Positions 42,213 to 52,080 of a DNA stretch of 64,000 bases are shown here, piece by piece. A program made the position numbers and the translations under genes. The notes beneath the pieces were generated by a model that saw nothing but the letters and a program-made list of their open reading frames with translations, searched no databases and was not told the origin of the DNA. Origin of the DNA: VGTK01 sp046327915 (GTDB lineage Bacteria; Desulfobacterota; Binatia; UBA12015); NCBI GenBank assembly GCA_046327915.1, contig JAXLXO010000010.1, forward strand, positions 62,001 to 126,000, given 5' to 3'. Every line of letters starts with the position of its first letter. Position 1 is the first letter of the stretch.

Positions 42213-43121
42213 GTGCGTCCGATGGACTCGCGGCCCGGGATCGATGGCATGGAGGAGCTGCTGCGTCGCTCGCCGAGCGAGACGACGCCGCTGCTGCTCG
42301 ACCTGGCGCGCCGTCAAGCATCGCGCCGCACCCCAGCCGACCTGCTCGCGCAGCTCGCCCGCGACGGCTTCGCGCAGCCGTCCGCGCTCGACCAGCGCAC
42401 GCTGCACCGCCTCGACGGTCTCGCGCTCGACACTGCGCGCGACTTCGAGGCCGTCGCGCTGTCGCCGGTCGCACCGCTCGGCGTGTGCTCGGTGCTCGCG
42501 CCCACCGCGCAGGACCGCACGCTGAGCACGACGCGCGGCAGCGAGGTCGTGTCCGACCCGACCAACGTCCTCGCACTCCTCGCGGCGCAGCGTCTCGCGA
42601 AGGACCCGCGCGCCGACGTGCACCTTTGCACCGCGCATCAGGTGCTGCGTGCGCAGCCGATCCCGAAGCAGTCGGGCTTCTCGCTCCACTTCCGCCTGTT
42701 CGCGATGATCGAGGCGGGGCGCGGACGGCCCGACGACGGCTTCGAGGTCGACGCGATCGCGCGCCACGTGGCGGTGTACGACGCGCTCTTCGACGCGTCC
42801 GCCGCGCTCGGCTGCACGGCGCCCAATCGACGCGCGACGATGTACGTCGCACCGAGGCGCGCGGTGCTCGCGCAGCGCGTCCGCGAGCGCCTCGCCGCGA
42901 CGGCGCCGCACCTGACGCTCGTCGAGGAGGCGTTCGACTCGCGCTACTACGACGGCCTGCGCGTCTTCTTCGGCGCGCGCGCCGCGAACGGCGAGCACGT
43001 GCCGCTCGCCGACGTCGGCCTCTTCGATTGGGTCGCGCGCCTCGCGGCGAACCGGAAGCTCCGCTGCGTCGCGAGCGGGTTCGGGCTGCAGCTGCTGCCG
43101 CTGCTGTTCCGTACGGGCTGA
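42213..43121 (+). CDS. Unrecognised soluble protein
   Basis: 302 residues from GTG 42213, which has GGAG 8 bases upstream; ATG 42222 is the alternative. Alpha/beta composition, no signal peptide. Conserved-looking blocks are VVSDPTNVLALLAAQRLA, VHLCTAHQVLRAQ, and GFSLHFRLFAMIEAGR. The pattern vaguely recalls the antiparallel core of class II aminoacyl-tRNA synthetase-like proteins, but I cannot confirm this. No close operon partner. Confidence 0.65.
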   Translation: MRPMDSRPGIDGMEELLRRSPSETTPLLLDLARRQASRRTPADLLAQLARDGFAQPSALDQRTLHRLDGLALDTARDFEAVALSPVAPLGVCSVLAPTAQDRTLSTTRGSEVVSDPTNVLALLAAQRLAKDPRADVHLCTAHQVLRAQPIPKQSGFSLHFRLFAMIEAGRGRPDDGFEVDAIARHVAVYDALFDASAALGCTAPNRRATMYVAPRRAVLAQRVRERLAATAPHLTLVEEAFDSRYYDGLRVFFGARAANGEHVPLADVGLFDWVARLAANRKLRCVASGFGLQLLPLLFRTG

Positions 43122-43134
43122 GACGCGGCGCGGG

Positions 43135-44517
43135 TCAACGCAGGTCGTAGGCCCGCACGACGAGCTTGCGCTGGCGTGCGGCCTGGGCCTCGCCGAGCAC
43201 GAACGCGCGGTGCGCACCGGTGGCGATCGCCTGGAAGCTCGGGATGTCGTTGCCGCCGGCGAGATCGAAGCGATCCTGCCCGCGCAGCCTGCCACTGCGG
43301 GCCTCGTACACGCGTACCAGCCAGTCGAGCCCGATCCCCGCGTCATCCGTCGCGGCGCTGACCACCACCTTGCCGCCCAGCGTCGCGACGCCCGTCGGGA
43401 CCTGCCATCCACCGGTCGGCGCGACTTCGACCTGATCGCTCCAGAGCAACGCGCCGTCGCGCGGTCGGTATGCGCGGATCAGAGAGTTGCTGCGCGCCGC
43501 AGCGCTCGAGCCCGAGCCGGCGACGAAGACGCCGGCCGGGCTCACCGCCAGGCTCGAGGCGAAGTCCTCGCGACCACCGACGTCGAAGCGATCCTGCCAT
43601 CGGACGGCGCCGGTCGCGGCGTCGTAGCTGCGCACCAGCCAGTCGATGTCGAAGCTGCCGTCCCGATTCTTCGCACGGACCGTCGAGCCGCCGACGAAGA
43701 GATGGCGGCCGTGCAGCGCCAGCGTCGTCGGCAGGTCGAGCTTGCCCCCTGCATCGAGACGCTCGTGCCACAGGAGACGTCCGGTCGCCGCGTCGTAGGC
43801 GCGCACCACCCAGTCTCCGTCGTCGCGCGGACCACCGACCCCGACGACGACCACGCGCCCGGCGGAGTAAGCGATCCCGGTCGCGAACTCGAGCGGGCCA
43901 CCGAAGTCGGCCTGCTCCTCCCAGGCCACGTGACCGTCGGCGGGATCGTACGCGCGGACGAGCCAGTGCGTGAAGCCGCTCGCATCACTGGCGCTGCCGG
44001 CTGCAAACACCCGGCCACCGCCGATCGCGACCCCCTGCACGAGTGCTGCGCCCTGCCCGGGCGCAGCCTCGTCGCTCCACCGCAGGGCGCCGGAACGTGC
44101 GTCGTGCGCGCGGACGATCCATGCGAAATCGGCCTCCTCGAGGTCCGTGCTCGCACCGCCCACCACGACCAATCTGCGACGCGCAGCAAGGGAACGGACA
44201 AACTCCTCGTGCCCCGGCAGGTCGAAGTGCTCACGCCACCGCAGGTCGCCGGTGGCGGGATCGTAGGCGGAGAGCACCAGGTCGGTGTCGACCGCGTAGG
44301 GACCGGGGGCCTCCTCCGTGGCGCCCGCCACGTAGACCGCGGACGCGTCCATCGCGATCGCGGGGTCGGTCTCGGTCGGGGCGCCGATCGTCAACTTGCG
44401 CTGCCAGTCCAGAGCGGGAGCGGCCGCGGCAGCGCCCGTCGTACGCACGGCAAGCGCGAGCGCGAGCGCGACGATCGCCCGACGCCACGGCCCGATCGGG
44501 CGCCTAACCAGGTTCAC
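43135..44517 (-). CDS. Secreted PQQ-like beta-propeller protein
   Basis: 460 residues from GTG 44517, with AAGG 8 bases upstream. Signal peptide to about residue 32. The remainder is seven or eight blades with a recurring motif ending W-L-V-R-x-Y-D/E-A-x-T/S-G-x-x-x-W, for example WLVRSYDAATGAVRW and WVVRAYDAATGRLLW. PQQ-like propellers here most likely act as structural or binding scaffolds; no catalytic residues for dehydrogenase activity were seen. Confidence 0.85.
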   Translation of the reverse strand: MNLVRRPIGPWRRAIVALALALAVRTTGAAAAAPALDWQRKLTIGAPTETDPAIAMDASAVYVAGATEEAPGPYAVDTDLVLSAYDPATGDLRWREHFDLPGHEEFVRSLAARRRLVVVGGASTDLEEADFAWIVRAHDARSGALRWSDEAAPGQGAALVQGVAIGGGRVFAAGSASDASGFTHWLVRAYDPADGHVAWEEQADFGGPLEFATGIAYSAGRVVVVGVGGPRDDGDWVVRAYDAATGRLLWHERLDAGGKLDLPTTLALHGRHLFVGGSTVRAKNRDGSFDIDWLVRSYDAATGAVRWQDRFDVGGREDFASSLAVSPAGVFVAGSGSSAAARSNSLIRAYRPRDGALLWSDQVEVAPTGGWQVPTGVATLGGKVVVSAATDDAGIGLDWLVRVYEARSGRLRGQDRFDLAGGNDIPSFQAIATGAHRAFVLGEAQAARQRKLVVRAYDLR

Positions 44518-44667
44518 GGGAACACCTTCACCTTCGCTGCGGCTCGACAGTCCCGAGCCGGGGGCATGGTGGCTGCGCTCGCACGCTCCGCGCAAGCCGC
44601 GAGATTTCGCCCCCTTCTGCCCGCTTCGTTCTTCCACCGTCGGGGCAGTTCCTGATAGGCGCGAGCC

Positions 44668-45345
44668 ATGGATGTCGGAGCCGTAACGAAGTACGGGGCC
44701 GTCTTCTGCGCTCTCATCCTTGTGCTTGCAGCAGTCCGGCCCCGGGAGGCGGACGCAGCGAGTCCGCAGGAGATCTGCGCGGGCGCAAAGACGCGCGCCG
44801 CGCTCGCATTGGCGCGCGCGCGCTCTACGTGTCGCGCGAATGCCCTGCTCGGCCGCCCCGACGCGACCTGCGAGCCACGCGCTGCGGCGCGGTTCGCGTC
44901 GACCCTCACCCGCCTGGACGGGCGACCCGGCTGCAGCGCGGGCTCGACGGCGACGGCGTACGTCGACGAGGTCGATCGCTTCCTCGACGCCATCGACGCG
45001 CTCGCCACGGCGCCCGCGCCGAGCGCCACGCCGAGCACGACTCCGACGCCCGGCGCGTGCGGTGCCGCGCACTGCTGCGTCGGCGTCGGGCTGTCGGGCG
45101 CCGGCTGTGCCTTCGAGGCCTACGACGGTGCGGGACTCACCACCGCCGAGCAGAGCTGCACCGGACGCGGCGGCTCGTGGCAGGCGGGACGCTGTCCGGA
45201 CGCCTGCGCGCTTCCCGCGGGCTGCTGCGTGCGCGGCGACGGCTGCGGCTCGGTCGGCGTGTTCGGTGCGACGGACGTCGCGAATCTGGCTCTGTTCTGT
45301 CCGCTCGTCGATGCGACGGCGCAGACCGGACGCTGTCCGGACTGA
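44668..45345 (+). CDS. Secreted Cys-rich protein with helical N-terminal module
   Basis: 225 residues; signal peptide to about residue 30. Residues 35-115 form an alpha-helical region with spaced Cys (ICAGAKTRAALALARARSTC), similar in style to the C-terminal module of the protein encoded at 50006-51559. A Thr-Pro linker (120-130) leads to a C-terminal Cys-rich stretch with two CCVGxGxxGxGC-like units. Function unknown. Confidence 0.7.
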   Translation: MDVGAVTKYGAVFCALILVLAAVRPREADAASPQEICAGAKTRAALALARARSTCRANALLGRPDATCEPRAAARFASTLTRLDGRPGCSAGSTATAYVDEVDRFLDAIDALATAPAPSATPSTTPTPGACGAAHCCVGVGLSGAGCAFEAYDGAGLTTAEQSCTGRGGSWQAGRCPDACALPAGCCVRGDGCGSVGVFGATDVANLALFCPLVDATAQTGRCPD

Positions 45346-45375
45346 CGCCGGCGCTGCTTCACCGATCGCGGCGGC

Positions 45376-46800
45376 TCACTGCTCCACGGACCCGATGTCG
45401 CAGGCGCCCCCGAGCGGCCGCGCGACGCCGCGCTGATCGTCGGCGGGGCACTGCGCTCCGTCGGCCGCGTCGATAGCGGCGCTGCCGGTCTGCGGCAGCA
45501 GTGTCTCGGTCACTCCACCGTTCAGGCCGATCATGCCGAGCTTCGGATCGCCGGTGCGGTCCGAGCCGATCGCGCCGCAGGACGCGTCGCCGAAGAAGAC
45601 GTTGTGACCGTGCGAGGTCCAGGCGCCGGAGCAACTGTCGGCGGTCGCCGGATCGACCTCGACGATCGAGTTCAGGACCGCGAAGCGGCTCGCGTCCGCG
45701 TTGGACGAGTGCAGATTCGCGCCCGAGGTGACGGCGGTATTGTGCGAGAACGTCGCATTGGTCACCGACCCGTCGGCCTGATCGATGCGCAGCGCTCCGC
45801 CCGCGACCGCGAAGTTCTGAAAGAACGTCGCGTTCGTGATCGTGACGTTCGAGATCTTGCCGTAGATCGCACCGCCGGAGGTCGCCGCGTCGTTGCCGCG
45901 CATCGTCGCTCGCTCGAGCACGAGCGTCGCCGCGTCGTCGGGGAAGGACACGCCTTCGATCGCGATCGCACCGCCGCGGAGCCCGGCGCCGTTGTCCGCG
46001 AACGTCGCGTCGCGGACGTCCACGGATCCGTTCGCGCTCGCGATCGCGCCACCCTCGGAGTCCTCCGCGAGGTTGCCCGAGAAGACGGTGTTGCGCCGCA
46101 CCGTCAGCGATCCGCGCTCGGTGTAGATCGCGCCGCCGTCGGACGTCGCGGTGTTGTCGACGAACTGCGTGCGCTTGACGAGGGTCGTTCCGGCGTTCGC
46201 GTAGATTGCGCCGCCGAACACCGTGGCGAGGCCGTCGGCGAACGTCGAGAGCAGTACGTTCACGTTCGCCGAGAACGCCGCGATCGAGCCGCCGGACGAA
46301 TCGGCCGAGTTCCCGCTGAACGTGCAGCGCTTCACCTTCAGCGTCGCTCCGGAGAGCGCGTAGAGGGCGCCGCCCGACGTGGTCGAGTGGTTGTCCTCGA
46401 AGGTCACAGCCGTCGACTTGACGCGCGCGTTCTCGAAGACCTGGATCGCGCCGGTGCCGGACGCCGCATTCGCGATCACGAGACGCTTGAGCACGAGGCT
46501 GCGGCTCTGACCCACGAGAAAGAGGGCGCGCGCGTTGCCGCCGCTGAGCGTGATCTTGTTGCCGCCGTCGATCAGCAGCGGTCCGAAGGTGATGACCGCG
46601 GTCTGCGTCAGCGTGATCTCGGCGGGGCTCGCCCCGCAGGAGAACTTGATCGAGCCGCTGCCGGCGGTCCGGACGGCGCCGAGCTTCGCGAAGAAGTCGG
46701 CGTCGCTGCCACAGTTCGTGACGACGGCATCGAGTGCGCGTGCGGGTGTCGACAGGGCGAGGAGCAGGGCGGCCAGAGGAACGGAAAGCAGGAGACGCAC
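45376..46800 (-). CDS. Secreted beta-helix, choice-of-anchor-Q protein
   Basis: 474 residues from GTG 46800. Signal peptide, then beta-helix repeats with recurring GGAIY and SxFxxNxA motifs, then a terminal segment ending in DQRGVARPLGGACDIGSVEQ, the mark of choice-of-anchor-Q proteins. It is the second such gene in the window; the other is at 24993-26372. GTG 46800 is the only start near a full signal peptide; the GGGAG about 13 bases upstream is a bit far. Confidence 0.82.
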   Translation of the reverse strand: MRLLLSVPLAALLLALSTPARALDAVVTNCGSDADFFAKLGAVRTAGSGSIKFSCGASPAEITLTQTAVITFGPLLIDGGNKITLSGGNARALFLVGQSRSLVLKRLVIANAASGTGAIQVFENARVKSTAVTFEDNHSTTSGGALYALSGATLKVKRCTFSGNSADSSGGSIAAFSANVNVLLSTFADGLATVFGGAIYANAGTTLVKRTQFVDNTATSDGGAIYTERGSLTVRRNTVFSGNLAEDSEGGAIASANGSVDVRDATFADNGAGLRGGAIAIEGVSFPDDAATLVLERATMRGNDAATSGGAIYGKISNVTITNATFFQNFAVAGGALRIDQADGSVTNATFSHNTAVTSGANLHSSNADASRFAVLNSIVEVDPATADSCSGAWTSHGHNVFFGDASCGAIGSDRTGDPKLGMIGLNGGVTETLLPQTGSAAIDAADGAQCPADDQRGVARPLGGACDIGSVEQ

Positions 46801-46879
46801 GGCGTCATCGTACTCTCCCGGTCTCGGGCCGGACAAGTATCAAATGGGGCTTCGTGTGCCGCGATCGTCGCGGGGCGCC

Positions 46880-48469
46880 TCAGCCCGATGCCGCCCGCGG
46901 CCGGTAGAGCTGACGCACGATCGCGCGGCGCTCGCCGGGCGTCCCCATGGTCACCCCCGGCAGCCCGCGTCCGCGCAACTCGTCGTCGATCGCCCAGCGC
47001 GTCAGCACGATCGAGAACGAGATGATGAAGTAGATGTGCACCTCGAGCCACACGTCGGCGAAGATCGAGAAGAAGAAGAACAGGATGAGATACGTGTTGA
47101 GCCAGTCCGGGAAGAACGGCAGCACGGGATGCTTCTTGTACTTCGGCCGCAGCTTCTGGACGCGCCGGTACACGTAGCCGAAGAGGATCAGGTAGAGCAG
47201 CGTCGTGAAGAGGCCGCCCTCCGCCGCGGACCAGATGTAGGAGTTGTGCGGCGGCTTGTACGACCCGTTGAGGTAGGCGTTGACCCAGCGGAAGTTGCCG
47301 AGCCCGACGCCCGTGAGCGGGTGCTCGTAGATGATCTCGAGCGCCTCGCCGAGCGTGATGACGCGCGTCTCGGTCGAGCGCGAGCCCTCGACGCGCTCCG
47401 CGACGGCCTCCTCCGCATTGAACGGGTTCAGGTTCATGAGCCGCTCGCGGTGCGCGTCGGTGAGGACGAAGAAGAACACCAGCACGCCGAGCGTGACGCC
47501 GCCCGCGACGGCGACGATCTTGACGCCGCGCTTCAGCTCGTCGCCGACCATCAGCAGCCCGCCGACGAGGCAGAGGCCGAGAAAGCCGCTGCGCGACGCG
47601 GTCAGCAGCACGAGCGGGATCGACCCCGCGGCGCACGCCAGCCACATCAGCTTGCCGAGGATCCGCTTCGAGATGATCGCGAGATAGAGGAAGAGCGCGA
47701 TGCCGACGTTCATCATGAACGCGAAGCGGTTGATGTTCTCCGCCCAGCCGACGAGCTTCGACGTGATCCTGTACTCGGCCTCGCCCTTCACCATGTCCGG
47801 CCCGAGCGTCGGCACGACGGCGAGGATGCAGAACGACATGATGAACAGCACCCACTTCAGCTGCCGCGGCGTGCGGATCCAGTTGACGAAGAAGATCGTG
47901 AACGCGATGCGCGACAGCAGCTCGAAGATCCAGCGCGCGCTCACGTCGACCTCGCCGTAGTACGCATCGACGCCGCTCTTCTGGACCTTCGGCAGCAGAT
48001 ACTTGATGTCGGGCCAGATCAGCTTGTTCAGCTGCTGCATGGTGATCAGCACCATCGCGATCGCCATCAGAAGCCGGATCTCGGGCTCCTTGAGGAACCA
48101 GTAGTCGTGGCCCCGATACAGCTGGAACGCGAGCAGGAACACGAGCGCGATGCCGAGCATGTTGTTGATCGTCAGCGGCCCCACGCCGCGCAGCGCCGCG
48201 GGGTAGGACATCAGCATCGTCGACATGATCACGAACACGCCGAGGTGCGGCTTGTAGACGACCAGCAGCCCGACGAAGAGCATGCCGACCAGCGCCACGC
48301 CGAGCGCGATCGCCTGGTCGTCGATGAGCGCCGCGGCGCTGAGCGCGCTGCCTGCGACCAGGGTCGCGAACAGCGCCCAGGGCGGGAACTTCGCGACCTC
48401 GCCGAAGCGGCGCTGCACGGACGCAGCCGCGTCCTGCGGTACGGAAACCACGGATTCGTGACGGGACAT
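46880..48469 (-). CDS. O-antigen ligase/polymerase-like membrane protein
   Basis: 529 residues from ATG 48469; an in-frame ATG at 48496 adds 9. About 11-12 hydrophobic segments. The Wzy_C hallmark is visible as LTASRSGFLGL in the membrane and HPLTGVGLGNFRW followed by HNSYIWSAAEGG. These residues bind the lipid-linked substrate in O-antigen ligases and polymerases. Near neighbours are not polysaccharide genes, but glycosyltransferases occur elsewhere in the window. Confidence 0.85.
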   Translation of the reverse strand: MSRHESVVSVPQDAAASVQRRFGEVAKFPPWALFATLVAGSALSAAALIDDQAIALGVALVGMLFVGLLVVYKPHLGVFVIMSTMLMSYPAALRGVGPLTINNMLGIALVFLLAFQLYRGHDYWFLKEPEIRLLMAIAMVLITMQQLNKLIWPDIKYLLPKVQKSGVDAYYGEVDVSARWIFELLSRIAFTIFFVNWIRTPRQLKWVLFIMSFCILAVVPTLGPDMVKGEAEYRITSKLVGWAENINRFAFMMNVGIALFLYLAIISKRILGKLMWLACAAGSIPLVLLTASRSGFLGLCLVGGLLMVGDELKRGVKIVAVAGGVTLGVLVFFFVLTDAHRERLMNLNPFNAEEAVAERVEGSRSTETRVITLGEALEIIYEHPLTGVGLGNFRWVNAYLNGSYKPPHNSYIWSAAEGGLFTTLLYLILFGYVYRRVQKLRPKYKKHPVLPFFPDWLNTYLILFFFFSIFADVWLEVHIYFIISFSIVLTRWAIDDELRGRGLPGVTMGTPGERRAIVRQLYRPRAASG

Positions 48470-48654
48470 CGCCTCCCTCGCGCAGATGGAACACACGCGC
48501 GCGGTGGCGAGGGCCCGTCACCCCTCACCGGCGCATCGACATCGTGCGGCGGAGCGCGCGATCGAGCAACAGGAGTCCGCTGTGCGCGTTGCGGGGTTCG
48601 GACGTTCACCAGCGCCGCGCCCGGTGATAGTGCTGCGCCCCGGAGGGATCCCCG

Positions 48655-49890
48655 ATGAAGGCCTTGGTCTACGGCGTCGCACCCGAACCGCAGGACGTCC
48701 CCGCCGACGCGAACGAGCTCGAGCGCGGCCTCGCACAGACGCCGATGCGTCTCATGGACGTCCCCGACCCGAAGCCGCTGCGCCCCGACTGGGTCGTCTG
48801 CCGCTCGCGCCTGACGGGCATCTGCGGCTCCGACGCGAAGCAGGTGTTCGGCGACTTCGGCAACATGGACGGCGGCAGCCCGATGATGTCGTGGTTCACG
48901 CTGCCGCAGGTCCTCGGACACGAGCTGGTCGGCGAGGTCGTCGACCTGGGACCGGCGGCGAAGGGACTGCGCGTCGGGCAGCGCGTCGTTCTGAACCCGT
49001 GGCTGACGTGCGGTCCGCGCGGCGTGACGCCGCCCTGCCCGTCCTGCGCGGCCGGCGACCTGAGCCAGTGCTGGAGCTTCTCCGAGGGCACGGTCGCGGC
49101 CGGCATCCACACCGGCACCTCGAGCGACGCGACCGGCGGCTACGCGGAGTACTTCCCCGCGCACGACTCGATGCTCTTCCCGGTCCCCGACGGCATGAGC
49201 GACGAGGTCGCGGTGCTCGCCGATCCGTTCGCGGTGTCGCTGCACGGGATCACGCGCCACCCGCCGCGGCCCGGCGGCAAGGCGCTGGTCTACGGCGCAG
49301 GCGCGCTCGGAGCGATGGCGGTGGCGATCCTGAAGGCGCTGCACCCCGACGTCGCGGTCGCGGTGATCGCGCGCTTCCCGTCGCAGGCGGCGCTGGTGCG
49401 GAAGCTCGGCGCCGACCTCGTGCTCGAGGATCCGTTCGACCGCATGGCGCTGATCGAGCAGCTCGCGGAGTGGTCGGGCGGGCGCGTCGTGCGCGTGCCG
49501 ATCGGTCTCCCGATGGCGCACCCGGGCGGCATCGACGTCGTCTACGACACCGTCGGCAAGGCGGAGACCTTCGAGGTCGGCGTGCGCGTGCTCGCCGCGC
49601 GCGGCACGCTGGTGCAGAGCGGCGTGCACGGCGCCGATCGCTGGGACGCGAGCCCGCTCTACTTCAAGGAGATCTCGTTCGTCGGCTCGAACGCGTTCGG
49701 CGTCGAGAGCGTCGGCGGCGTGCGCAAGCACGGGCTGCAGCACTACCTCGACCTCGCGGCGAGCGGACGCGTGCGTCTCGACGGGCTGCTGACGCACACC
49801 TTCCGCCTCGACGACTGGCGCGCGGCGTTCGGAGCGCTGGCGCGGCAGGAGCGCTCCAGCGCGATGAAGGTCGCGTTCGATTTCCGCTGA
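48655..49890 (+). CDS. Zinc-binding alcohol dehydrogenase (MDR family)
   Basis: 411 residues. Zn site: Cys57 in GICGSD and GHELVGE at 88-94; the structural-zinc lobe Cys residues are in TCGPRGVTPPCPSCAAGDLSQC, with an insertion relative to the standard spacing. The NAD(P) Rossmann motif reads VYGAGALGAMAVAILKAL near residue 208. Function: oxidation of an alcohol or reduction of an aldehyde; substrate unknown. ATG 48655 is preceded by GGAGGGATCCCCG, a good site. Confidence 0.9.
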   Translation: MKALVYGVAPEPQDVPADANELERGLAQTPMRLMDVPDPKPLRPDWVVCRSRLTGICGSDAKQVFGDFGNMDGGSPMMSWFTLPQVLGHELVGEVVDLGPAAKGLRVGQRVVLNPWLTCGPRGVTPPCPSCAAGDLSQCWSFSEGTVAAGIHTGTSSDATGGYAEYFPAHDSMLFPVPDGMSDEVAVLADPFAVSLHGITRHPPRPGGKALVYGAGALGAMAVAILKALHPDVAVAVIARFPSQAALVRKLGADLVLEDPFDRMALIEQLAEWSGGRVVRVPIGLPMAHPGGIDVVYDTVGKAETFEVGVRVLAARGTLVQSGVHGADRWDASPLYFKEISFVGSNAFGVESVGGVRKHGLQHYLDLAASGRVRLDGLLTHTFRLDDWRAAFGALARQERSSAMKVAFDFR

Positions 49891-50005
49891 GGCCTGGTCG
49901 CGTGTCAGTGAACGGCCGCTCGTGAGTTCTTGATTCGCGACGCGTTTTCGCCGACGAACGCAGTGGCGCACGAGCCGCGGCTCGCGCGCCGCCCGGGAGG
50001 TGGTC

Positions 50006-51559
50006 ATGCGCAGCAAGAGGGCGGCGGTCGCGGTGGTGCTGCTGGCGGCAGCGTGGACGTTGCAGTTCGCGGAAGCGGCCGGTGCGGCGCTGTATGCGTA
50101 CGTCCCGGACTCGTCCGACGACCGGGTCTGGCGCTACGACCTCGCGACCAACGAGGCGATCCCGATCACGGTCGGCTTCGCGCCCATCGCCGTCGACGGC
50201 AGCAGCGACGGCAGCGTCGTGGTCGTCGCCAGCATGGAGACGTACCCGAACGCCGGCAGCGCGGCGGTGATCGACGGCGCGACGGCGACCGTGCGCTGGA
50301 CGGTGCCGGTGGGCGTCAACCCGCGCGGGGTCGGCGTCACGCCCGACGGCGCCAAGGCCTACGTGTCGAGCTACCAGGACCGCACCCTCACCGTGATCGA
50401 CACGGCAACGGGCGGCGTGGTGAAGACCATCACGCTCGACGGCTCGCTCGGCGGCGTCGCGATGAGCCCGAACGGGCAGCGCGTCTACGTCGTGCAGAAC
50501 GCCTTCGGGGCAACCGTGGCGTCCATCGACACCGCGACCGACGAGGTCACCGCGGTGATCCTCGCATCGCAGGTCGACCCCGCGCTGTCGGTCACCACCG
50601 ATCCCGCGGGCACGCGGCTCTTCGTCGGCCTCTACACCGGCGTCGCGATCGTCGACGCGGCGACCAACCTGCTGCTCGACGTCGTCCAGGTCGATTGCAT
50701 CAACGGTGGCTGCAGCGGGTTCGAGGCGATCGCAAGCAATGCGGACGGCAGCCGCGTCTACGCCGGACAGACCTACGGCGACGGCGCGCGCGTGGTCGAC
50801 GTCGCCGGGAGGACGTCGCAGCTGCTGCCGAGCGCGACCGGTGAGCCGGCGGGTGTAGTCGGAATGGACGTCACGCCGGACGGCGGCACGCTGTACGTCG
50901 TCGACCGTCTCGGACTCCTGCACGTGATCGACACCGCGACGGAGACCGTGCGCGCGGCCATCCCGACCATCGCGCAGGATCCGCTCGCGTTCGGCGAGTT
51001 CATCGTCGGCCCGACCGCACCGCCGCCGACTCCGACGCCGTCTCCGACGTCGCCCACTCCGACACCGACGCTCGCACCGACGCCGACTTCCACTCCGACA
51101 CCGACCCCGACCGCCACGCCGACGCCCCCGGTCCTCGGAGAAGCCGCGCGGAATTGTCAGAAGACGGTGCTCGACTCCTTCAAGACGTTCGGTGCGAAGG
51201 CGCACCAGTTTCTCTCGGGCTGTCTGCTGAAGGTGCAGAAGGACCACGCCACCGGCGCGGTGACGAGCGCCACGCTCGCCGCCTGCACGCGCGACGTCGG
51301 CCCCGGCGCGACGTCGCGTCTCGCCAAGGCGCGCGCGCTCGCCCGGCAGCGGATCCTGAGCGGCTGCGCGGCGAGCACGCCGCAGGCGCTCGGCCGACCG
51401 TGCGATCCGGACGCCACGTCGGTTGCCGAGCTCGCCGAGTGCGCGCTCGACCGCCAGCTCGCGGCCATCTCCGATGCGGTCGCCGGCGAGGTGGCGGCGC
51501 CCTGCGGTCTCCTCGATCTGGCCGGGCTCGCCGGCGCGTTCCCGGCCATGTGCGAGTGA
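50006..51559 (+). CDS. Secreted YVTN beta-propeller protein with Cys-rich helical tail
   Basis: 517 residues from ATG 50006, with GGGAGG 5 bases upstream. Signal peptide to about residue 28. Residues 30-335 are a YVTN-type propeller (repeats with SPNGQRVYVV, TVIDTATGGVVKTI, and LYVVDRLGLLHVIDTAT). A Thr-Pro linker (about 336-380) leads to a Cys-containing helical module (CQKTVLDSFKTFGAKAHQF...). Surface binding protein; function unknown. Confidence 0.85.
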   Translation: MRSKRAAVAVVLLAAAWTLQFAEAAGAALYAYVPDSSDDRVWRYDLATNEAIPITVGFAPIAVDGSSDGSVVVVASMETYPNAGSAAVIDGATATVRWTVPVGVNPRGVGVTPDGAKAYVSSYQDRTLTVIDTATGGVVKTITLDGSLGGVAMSPNGQRVYVVQNAFGATVASIDTATDEVTAVILASQVDPALSVTTDPAGTRLFVGLYTGVAIVDAATNLLLDVVQVDCINGGCSGFEAIASNADGSRVYAGQTYGDGARVVDVAGRTSQLLPSATGEPAGVVGMDVTPDGGTLYVVDRLGLLHVIDTATETVRAAIPTIAQDPLAFGEFIVGPTAPPPTPTPSPTSPTPTPTLAPTPTSTPTPTPTATPTPPVLGEAARNCQKTVLDSFKTFGAKAHQFLSGCLLKVQKDHATGAVTSATLAACTRDVGPGATSRLAKARALARQRILSGCAASTPQALGRPCDPDATSVAELAECALDRQLAAISDAVAGEVAAPCGLLDLAGLAGAFPAMCE

Positions 51560-51564
51560 CTGAC

Positions 51565-51602
51565 GACGAGCGCGCGCCGCGATCGACGGCGCGCGCTTCG
51601 TC
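51565..51602. terminator. Long hairpin between convergent genes
   Basis: GACGA-GCGCGCGCCG and CGGCGCGCGCTTCGTC pair over about 15 bp with one bulge around a 7-base loop. It lies between the stops at 51559 and 51634 and can terminate both strands. Confidence 0.6.
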
Positions 51603-51633
51603 GCAGGGCGGCACCGAACCGCGCTCGCCCGAC

Positions 51634-52080
51634 TCAGGCCCGTGGTGGAGCGTCGGGCCGGAGCGTGAAGATCTCCATCCAGCGCTCCGGCGCCGCGAGC
51701 GGCGCGAAGCCGAGCGGCGCGTACACGCCGTGCGCGTCGCGCGTCGCGAGCAGCCAGCGGCGCAGCCCCTGCAGCTCGGGGTGCGCACGGAGCGCGCGCA
51801 CCAGCCCGCGCGCGACCCCGCGTCCCTGCGCGTGCGGAAGCACGAACACGTCGCACAGCCACGCGAAGCTCGCGCGGTCGCTGATCACGCGAGCGAAGCC
51901 GGCGACGGTGCCGCTTCCGTCGCGCGCGATCGCGCACAGCGCGTTCGCGCAGCCGCGCGCGACGACGTCGCGCGGCACGCCGGGCGACCAGTAGGTCGCC
52001 GCCAGCGTCGCGTGGATCACGTCGAGGTCGGCGTCCGTCGGCTGCTCGATCGCGATGCGAACGTCGCTCGCGCCGCTCAC
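51634..52080 (-). CDS. GNAT family N-acetyltransferase
   Basis: 148 residues, GTG 52080 overlapping the stop of the upstream deacylase (GTGA). The acetyl-CoA motif is VLPHAQGRGVARGLVRAL, matching Q-x-x-G-x-G/A, and the following YAPLGFAPL is the usual C-terminal strand/loop. Given coupling to a D-amino-acid deacylase it may act on an amino compound, but that is inference. Confidence 0.88.
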   Translation of the reverse strand: MSGASDVRIAIEQPTDADLDVIHATLAATYWSPGVPRDVVARGCANALCAIARDGSGTVAGFARVISDRASFAWLCDVFVLPHAQGRGVARGLVRALRAHPELQGLRRWLLATRDAHGVYAPLGFAPLAAPERWMEIFTLRPDAPPRA

